A DNA stretch of 20,348 bases from an uncultured Rickettsiales bacterium. GTDB taxonomy: Bacteria; Pseudomonadota; Alphaproteobacteria; Rickettsiales; UBA998. The position numbers and the translations under genes were made by a program. The stretch spans positions 1 to 20,348 of the forward strand of contig CALJMC010000139.1 of the NCBI GenBank assembly GCA_937982385.1, given 5' to 3'. The notes below the pieces were generated by a model. That model did no database searches, had not been told where the DNA came from, and saw only the letters and a list, made by a program, of their open reading frames with translations. Shown in pieces: positions 15,047 to 20,348 of this stretch. Positions within the stretch are counted from its first letter, which is position 1. Each line of letters starts with the position of its first letter.

Positions 15047-16089
15047 TGAAAAACTCTCGTTTTATATCCCTATATGTAGCGCTGGGCGCTTCTTTGCTAG
15101 TATCAGCCTGTAGTGGCTCAAGCAGCTCTGGCCGGCCTGACGGTGATTTGTATAAAGCAAACCCTAAAAGCTATTCTTGGACAGGCTTTGGCAAGCCATC
15201 GCCTTATGGCGGTTCGGTGCATCCGACGCGCGTGCAAATAGGCAAGCCATATACCATCAAGGGTAAACGCTATTACCCTAAACATCAGCCTAACTATGAT
15301 GAAGTGGGTTTGGCCTCATGGTATGGACCTGGTTTTCACGGGCGTAAAACCGCTAATGGCGAAAGCTATGACCAAAACGGCATGACTGCAGCACACAAAA
15401 CATTGCCACTTCCGTCATGGGTGAAAGTGACTCGTGTGGATAATGGTAAAAGCATTATTGTGCGTGTGAATGATCGCGGTCCTTTCGCTTCAGGAAGGAT
15501 TATTGATTTATCTGCTGCCGCAGCGAAAAAACTGGGCACGCAAAAGTCTGGCTTGAAGAAGGTGCGTGTGCAGTATCTTTCGAAAATGACCAAGGAATAT
15601 GTCAATGATTTGGGACTAAGAACCCCGAAGGGCTACCCTAAGGCAACTGGCACTCCAAATAAATCCTATGCTGCGAAGTCGAATTACAAGCCCTATATTC
15701 CTGAACGAATTACCAAGAAAAAAGTGGCAAAACCCGTTGAAGTCGCCACGGCTAATGTGACATCGCAAGTGAAGGCATCTACTATGAAATTGTCTTATGA
15801 GGGGCAGGAAATGGTGAATACACAGAAATATTCTGCACCAAAACCTGCGCCACGCGCACGCGCTAATTATCGTGTGCAGTCGGCCACATTCTCAACCTTC
15901 GATAAAGCAAAACGTCATGCGAATTATGTGGGCTCACTCGCCAATACGCAAGTGAAGCAAACGTCTTTTGCCGGGCGCCCTGCATTTAAAGTGTTGCTAG
16001 GACCTGTAAGAGAAGCGTATAACGCTGAGAACTTGCTCGGTAAGGTCAAAGGTTTGGGCTTTGCAGATGCACGAATTTTAGTAGATTAG
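15046..16089 (+). CDS. rlpA: septal ring lytic transglycosylase RlpA (DPBB and SPOR domains)
   Basis: RlpA is an outer-membrane lipoprotein that cuts denuded (stem-peptide-free) glycan strands, mainly at the septum. The signal peptide ends with the lipobox LVSAC, placing the lipidated Cys at 22. The double-psi beta-barrel starts at GLASWYGPGFHG. The residues matching the Pseudomonas aeruginosa active-site set are E106, H117 and D143, with the same 11 and 26 residue spacing as I recall for E120, H131 and D157. A linker rich in Lys, Pro and Ala (about 190-275) leads to a C-terminal SPOR domain (from YRVQSATF near 278 to the end) that binds denuded glycan. The start codon overlaps the stop of the upstream transglycosylase gene (TAATG), so the two wall-cutting enzymes are co-translated. 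Confidence 0.93.
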   Translation: MKNSRFISLYVALGASLLVSACSGSSSSGRPDGDLYKANPKSYSWTGFGKPSPYGGSVHPTRVQIGKPYTIKGKRYYPKHQPNYDEVGLASWYGPGFHGRKTANGESYDQNGMTAAHKTLPLPSWVKVTRVDNGKSIIVRVNDRGPFASGRIIDLSAAAAKKLGTQKSGLKKVRVQYLSKMTKEYVNDLGLRTPKGYPKATGTPNKSYAAKSNYKPYIPERITKKKVAKPVEVATANVTSQVKASTMKLSYEGQEMVNTQKYSAPKPAPRARANYRVQSATFSTFDKAKRHANYVGSLANTQVKQTSFAGRPAFKVLLGPVREAYNAENLLGKVKGLGFADARILVD

Positions 16090-16097
16090 GATAAATT

Positions 16098-17246
16098 ATG
16101 TTACGTTTTTTGCTCATTGTGCCCATCGTGCTCAGTGCACTCGTTGTTGCTCTGAGTGCCTCACCTGTGCATGCATTGGATAATAATGCAAAGCAGGCCA
16201 TTCTAGTTGATGATGAAACCGGTGCAGTCCTTTTTGAAAAGAAGGGTGCCGAGAAAATGTTTCCCGCATCAATGACAAAGATGATGACGAGTTACATTAT
16301 CTTTAAGCAGATTGCTGAAGGTAAAATTACACCTGAAACGACGTTCCCTGTGTCTGAGACGGCGTGGCGTAAGGGTGGTTCAAAAATGTTTGTACGTTTG
16401 GGCACGAGCATTGCCGTGAAAGATTTGTTGCCGGGCATTATTGTGCAGTCGGGAAATGATGCGTGTATTGTGGTGGCGGAAGCCCTCGCAGGAAGTGAAG
16501 ACGCCTTTGCTGAGATGATGAATAAAGAAGCTGAGCGTCTTGGCATGAAGGGAACGCATTTTAAAAATGCAACCGGCTGGCCTGACCCCGAACATGTGAC
16601 GACACCTGAAGATTTGGTGATTCTATCCCGAGCATTGGTAAATGATTTCCCTGAATTTTATAAGCTCTTCTCACAAACTGAGTTCACCTATGGCAGTATT
16701 GTCCAACATAACCGCAACTTGCTGTTGGGTATGGGGCTTGGTGTGGATGGCTTGAAGACAGGCCACACTGAAGCTGCCGGTTATGGCATTACGGTATCAG
16801 CTAAAGATGAAGCAACAGAGCGTCGCATTTATGCCGTGGTGAATGGGTTGACGAGTAAAGTGGAGCGCAAGAAATCTGCTGAGATATTGGTGCGTTTTGG
16901 TTTGAATTATTTTGCCAATATATCGCTTGAAGAGCCGCTGGCTAACAGGCTCGTTCTTCCTGTTGCCTATGGCAATGTACGTGAGATGGCAGTTGCTCCT
17001 AAACGGAAAAACCTCGTCTATACTGTGCCGAAAGTGCATGCCGCTGATGTGGATGTGTCAATTCGCTATAAGACACCCATTAAAGCTCCTGTTGCGCAAG
17101 GGCAAGAAGTTGGCACATTGCGCATTAAAGCGGGATCTAATATTCAAAAAATCCCCTTGTTTGCGACTGCTGATATTGCAGAGGCAGGACTTGGGGAACG
17201 CGCAATCCAGAATCTTGGGTTTCTGTTTACCCCTAGCAAAAAGTAA
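16098..17246 (+). CDS. D-alanyl-D-alanine carboxypeptidase, peptidase S11 (PBP5/DacC/DacF type)
   Basis: This low-molecular-mass penicillin-binding protein removes the terminal D-Ala from peptidoglycan pentapeptides in the periplasm and so limits crosslinking. The 382-residue product has a signal peptide ending around VHALDN. All three active-site motifs are present: S58-M-T-K61, S118-G-N120 and K220-T-G222. The C-terminal part (about 275-380) matches the PBP5 C-terminal beta domain. The terminal segment (IQNLGFLFTPSKK) may be an amphipathic membrane anchor. AGGA overlapping the rlpA stop region serves as ribosome-binding site, with an eight-base gap between genes. Whether to call it dacC, dacF or dacA cannot be decided from sequence alone. 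Its products remove stem ends while the two upstream enzymes cut glycan. Confidence 0.92.
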   Translation: MLRFLLIVPIVLSALVVALSASPVHALDNNAKQAILVDDETGAVLFEKKGAEKMFPASMTKMMTSYIIFKQIAEGKITPETTFPVSETAWRKGGSKMFVRLGTSIAVKDLLPGIIVQSGNDACIVVAEALAGSEDAFAEMMNKEAERLGMKGTHFKNATGWPDPEHVTTPEDLVILSRALVNDFPEFYKLFSQTEFTYGSIVQHNRNLLLGMGLGVDGLKTGHTEAAGYGITVSAKDEATERRIYAVVNGLTSKVERKKSAEILVRFGLNYFANISLEEPLANRLVLPVAYGNVREMAVAPKRKNLVYTVPKVHAADVDVSIRYKTPIKAPVAQGQEVGTLRIKAGSNIQKIPLFATADIAEAGLGERAIQNLGFLFTPSKK

Positions 17247-17251
17247 GCATC

Positions 17252-17911
17252 ATGCAGACAACTCGCATAGGAAAATTTATCTCCTTTGAAGGCGGTGAGG
17301 GTGGTGGAAAAACCACGCAAGCTAAGCTTCTAATTCAGTCGCTCGCATCCTCACATATTACTGATACGGTTCATACTCGTGAACCGGGCGGAGAAGAGGG
17401 GGCTGAAGCAATTCGCGAACTTCTGGTGAAAGGTGACCCAGGTCGTTGGGATGATATCGCGGAAACATTATTGTTTTTAGCTGCTCGTCGTCAGCATGTT
17501 GCACGCCTTATCCAGCCTGCGTTGGATGCCGGAAAGTGGGTTATCTCCGATAGATTTCATGATTCTACACGTGTCTATCAAGGTGTCGGCAAAGGGGTGT
17601 CGAATGATTATTACATGCAGCTTCACAATATGGTGCTAGGTAACACAGAGCCTGACCTGACCATCGTTCTTGATATGCCGGCAAAGCAGGGGGTTGAGCG
17701 CTCCTTCTCGCGGCATAACGATGAAACGCGCTTTGAGGAAATGGATATGTCCTTTCATGAGGCAGTGCGTCAGGGGTTTCTTGATCTAGCGGCGAAGGAG
17801 TCTGAGCGCATCATGGTGGTGGATGCGTCTGCGTCTATTGCTGAAGTGCATGCTGAAATTACAAAACATGTCTCAGAGCGCTTCGGTATTTCACTTGGCT
17901 TGAGCGTCTAA
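17252..17911 (+). CDS. tmk: thymidylate kinase
   Basis: It phosphorylates dTMP to dTDP with ATP, the step joining the de novo and salvage routes to dTTP, in the cytoplasm. At 219 residues the length is normal. The P-loop is GGEGGGKTT (14-22) and the DR motif is SDRFHDSTRVYQG, with D100 and R101. A lid-like segment near RHNDETRFEE follows. The gene begins five bases after the carboxypeptidase stop, and its Shine-Dalgarno-like AAAAAGTAAG lies within the end of that gene, so translation is probably coupled. An internal start is unlikely because the P-loop lies so near the N-terminus. Placement before holB is common in proteobacteria and ties nucleotide supply to replication. Confidence 0.95.
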   Translation: MQTTRIGKFISFEGGEGGGKTTQAKLLIQSLASSHITDTVHTREPGGEEGAEAIRELLVKGDPGRWDDIAETLLFLAARRQHVARLIQPALDAGKWVISDRFHDSTRVYQGVGKGVSNDYYMQLHNMVLGNTEPDLTIVLDMPAKQGVERSFSRHNDETRFEEMDMSFHEAVRQGFLDLAAKESERIMVVDASASIAEVHAEITKHVSERFGISLGLSV

Positions 17912-17929
17912 GCGATGTAGAACTAGGCT

Positions 17930-19072
17930 ATGAATGCTTTATTTCCAGATGATAATATTTTTGACGATTTAGACGACGAGTCGCGTGACCCACATCCACG
18001 TTTTGCGCGTAATCTCTATGGCCATCAGAATATTGAGGAGCAGCTGCTCTCACATTATGCCAATGACTCTATGCCTGGCGCCTATATGCTTACAGGGCCG
18101 CGTGGTATAGGAAAAGCGACGCTGGCCTATCGTTTTGCACGGTTTCTACTGCATCAAAGCGATGCAAAACAGGAAGCAGCAGGCGGGCTGTTTGGTGATG
18201 CGCTCCCAAGTGCGGCGCCAACAAATCTTGATATCCCGAAGGTAAGTGATGCGGCGAGGCGCATAGAAGTGGGTTCACATTCCGATATGCTGGTAATAGA
18301 GCCTGCATTTGATGAAAAGAAAAATCGCTATAAAACCGAAATATCCGTTGAGCAAATCCGAAAGATTGGGGCCTTCTTGTCGCTCACATCTGCGGAATCT
18401 GACTATAAAATTGTGATTATTGATCCTGTCGATGCACTCAACCGCAACGCCGCCAATGCGATGTTGAAATGGTTGGAGGAACCTCCATCTGACACTATCT
18501 TCTTCTTGGTTACACATAATGCAGGTGCGGTGTTAGATACGATTCGCTCGCGTTGCCGTGTGATAGGTATTGCTGCACCTGAGTTTGAGGATTTCTGCCG
18601 TGTCATCACTGAGGGCGGGCTGACCATCGACGAGCATGTGCTCAATGAGCTTTATGTGCTCTCTAGCGGTTCTGCGGGTGTAGCATCTGAGCTCTACATC
18701 GCGGGTGCACATCAATGGTATGATGATTTGTTGGAGCTGTTGCTGCCGCCAAGGCTGGATAGTGCCGCCGCACAAAAATTTTCTGAAACGGCGATGCGTG
18801 ATGATATTTCATGGAAAAATAAAAGCACGATGGTGCTAGCATTGTTAGCGCGTATCGCAAAATTGGCAGCGTCTCCGGAGAGTGTTGACCATATTCGTAT
18901 TGTGTCTCCAACGGAGAAGCGCTGCATTCAAAGGCTTTCCGTTAAGAAGCCGCTTGATTATTGGCTGGATTCATGGGAAAAAACAGCATCGCTCTCACGT
19001 GATGTTGAAGGACTCTATTTGGATAAGACACGTGCGATGCGCGATATGATAAACATGCTTTCTTCAACATAA
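17930..19072 (+). CDS. holB: DNA polymerase III delta' subunit
   Basis: Delta' is the stator of the clamp loader, which places the beta sliding clamp on primed DNA. The 380-residue protein has the AAA+ fold: Walker A TGPRGIGKAT (G56-T64), a long insertion with VGSHSDMLVIEP, then NAANAMLKWLEEPP and the trans-acting SRC motif at S207-R208-C209. The insertion between the P-loop and the SHxD segment is typical of alphaproteobacterial delta' proteins. No zinc-binding Cys cluster is visible, unlike Escherichia coli delta'. The gene follows tmk by 18 bases with only a weak ribosome-binding site. DnaX, the other close relative, is excluded by the missing zinc module and the neighbouring genes. Confidence 0.9.
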   Translation: MNALFPDDNIFDDLDDESRDPHPRFARNLYGHQNIEEQLLSHYANDSMPGAYMLTGPRGIGKATLAYRFARFLLHQSDAKQEAAGGLFGDALPSAAPTNLDIPKVSDAARRIEVGSHSDMLVIEPAFDEKKNRYKTEISVEQIRKIGAFLSLTSAESDYKIVIIDPVDALNRNAANAMLKWLEEPPSDTIFFLVTHNAGAVLDTIRSRCRVIGIAAPEFEDFCRVITEGGLTIDEHVLNELYVLSSGSAGVASELYIAGAHQWYDDLLELLLPPRLDSAAAQKFSETAMRDDISWKNKSTMVLALLARIAKLAASPESVDHIRIVSPTEKRCIQRLSVKKPLDYWLDSWEKTASLSRDVEGLYLDKTRAMRDMINMLSST

Positions 19073-19102
19073 TTTAAAACATTAAGAAAATAAAATAATA
19101 TT

Positions 19103-20348
19103 ATGACTAAAAATAAAAATTTCTATATTACAACTCCCATTTACTATGTAAATGATAAGCCCCATATTGGCCACGCCTATACCTCACTTGCATGTGATGT
19201 GATGGCGCGTTTTAAACGCCTTGATGGGTATGATGTGAAGTTTCTGACGGGAACAGACGAACATGGACAGAAAGTAGAGAAATCTGCTGATGCTGCAGGA
19301 GTGTCTCCGCAAGATTTTACCGACGCTGTCTCCCAAACATTCCGTGACTTAGCGGAGCAAATGCAATTCAGCAATGATGATTTTATTCGTACCACCGAGG
19401 AGCGCCATAAAAAAGCAGCACAAGCCATATGGAATAAACTGGAAGAGCAGGGGGATATCTATCTCGATACCTATGCGGGCTGGTATTCTGTACGTGATGA
19501 AGCTTTTTATGCTGAAGATGAACTAATAGACGCAAAGGCACCAACGGGCGCAGAGGTTGAGTGGGTTGAAGAGGAAAGCTATTTCTTCGCGCTGTCTAAA
19601 TGGGAAGATAAGCTCCTTGCATTTTATGAGGCAAATCCTGATTTTATTGCACCTGCATCGCGTCGCAATGAGGTGACGAGTTTTGTGGGTGGCGGCTTGC
19701 ATGACCTGTCAATCTCACGGACAACATTCGGCTGGGGCGTGCCTGTGCCAGGTAATGACAAGCATGTGATGTATGTGTGGCTCGACGCGCTGGTGAATTA
19801 TATGACGGCAGTGGGCTATCCTGATGAAAATAATGAAGAATATAAGAAGTTCTGGCCAGCATCTATCCATATGGTTGGAAAGGATATTTTGCGCTTTCAT
19901 GCGGTTTATTGGCCAGCGTTTTTGATGAGTGCAAAATTACCAATACCACAAAAAATATATGCCCATGGGTGGTGGACAAATGAGGGGCAGAAAATATCAA
20001 AATCAGTGGGTAATGTGATTGTGCCTGACCATCTTATTTCGGTCTATGGCTTGGACCAAACGCGCTATTTCCTTATGCGTGAAGTGCCGTTTGGTAGTGA
20101 TGGTAATTTCTCGCGGACCTCTATGGTGAATCGTATCAATAGTGATCTGGCGAATACGATTGGGAATTTGGTGCAACGTACGCTTTCAATGGTCCATAAA
20201 CATTGTGATGGTGCCATTCCAACCGTGACGAACCCGAACAATGAAGATGGTGTCGCAGATTTAGAAACGGTGCGTCAGCATATTGAGAATCAAGAGTTTC
20301 ATCTGGCACTTGAGGTTATTGTCAATAAGGCACGGAATGCTAATGAAA
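19103..20348 (+). CDS. metG: methionyl-tRNA synthetase, 5' part (runs off the window)
   Basis: This class I enzyme charges tRNA-Met and initiator tRNA. 415 codons are visible and the frame is still open at the right edge. The HIGH motif is at H21-H24 after TTPIYYVNDKP, and the KMSKS-type loop reads KISKS at 297-301. GTDEHGQK and HMVGKDILRFH are further class signatures. The connective-peptide region lacks the usual zinc cysteines (YAGWYSVRDEAFYAEDE), as in the Cys-less MetRS group common in Alphaproteobacteria. The ATG is 30 bases after holB in AT-rich DNA without a clear Shine-Dalgarno; no terminator separates them, so metG may be in the same operon. The anticodon-binding domain and any C-terminal tRNA-binding extension are outside the window. 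Confidence 0.95.
   Translation, partial: MTKNKNFYITTPIYYVNDKPHIGHAYTSLACDVMARFKRLDGYDVKFLTGTDEHGQKVEKSADAAGVSPQDFTDAVSQTFRDLAEQMQFSNDDFIRTTEERHKKAAQAIWNKLEEQGDIYLDTYAGWYSVRDEAFYAEDELIDAKAPTGAEVEWVEEESYFFALSKWEDKLLAFYEANPDFIAPASRRNEVTSFVGGGLHDLSISRTTFGWGVPVPGNDKHVMYVWLDALVNYMTAVGYPDENNEEYKKFWPASIHMVGKDILRFHAVYWPAFLMSAKLPIPQKIYAHGWWTNEGQKISKSVGNVIVPDHLISVYGLDQTRYFLMREVPFGSDGNFSRTSMVNRINSDLANTIGNLVQRTLSMVHKHCDGAIPTVTNPNNEDGVADLETVRQHIENQEFHLALEVIVNKARNANE

Noticed and set aside
16912..17289. Plus-strand open frame of 125 codons
   Set aside because: Out-of-frame shadow within the carboxypeptidase and tmk genes, both of which have complete active-site motifs.
1..20348. CRISPR arrays, insertion sequences, integrase genes
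   Set aside because: No regularly spaced direct repeats, no transposase or recombinase reading frame, and no terminal inverted repeats with target duplications were seen.

Overview
The right half of the window (about 10.3-20.3 kb) looks like the chromosome of an alphaproteobacterium of moderate GC content. The evidence is the compact series of envelope and replication genes MltB-type transglycosylase, rlpA, S11 carboxypeptidase, tmk, holB and metG, and the Cys-less metG. This is an inference from gene order and protein style; no species is named.

Left part (1-10.2 kb) is accessory DNA, visibly more AT-rich and loosely packed. It starts with the 5' part of a Sel1-repeat lipoprotein on the minus strand. 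Next comes a roughly 600-base stretch without a convincing gene, which holds a long imperfect hairpin and a rho-independent terminator. Then come two very large, divergently transcribed genes of about 1470 and 1510 codons. Each encodes a STAND/NACHT-type P-loop NTPase with a different N-terminal nuclease-like domain: an HNH-like zinc domain in the minus-strand gene and a PD-(D/E)xK fold in the plus-strand gene. Both have long helical C-terminal regions. This resembles the effector-NTPase-sensor layout of bacterial antiphage STAND proteins (Avs, bNACHT). The pair is the best candidate here for an undescribed defence system.

A tRNA-Ala(GGC) gene follows, with its 3' end facing the defence pair. 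It is a plausible island anchor, but no second attachment copy is visible.

Middle part (10.6-14.0 kb): a sulfotransferase-family gene on the plus strand converges, with overlapping stop codons, on a minus-strand pair. That pair is a glycerol-1-phosphate dehydrogenase (AraM/EgsA family) followed by an unrecognised protein made of two diverged copies of one domain.

Right part (14.07-20.35 kb): a tightly packed plus-strand cluster, probably one operon from a promoter near 14.02 kb. The first three genes act on peptidoglycan (MltB, RlpA, DacC/F-like). The next three supply dTTP precursor (Tmk), the clamp-loader delta' subunit (HolB) and methionyl-tRNA (MetG, cut by the window end).
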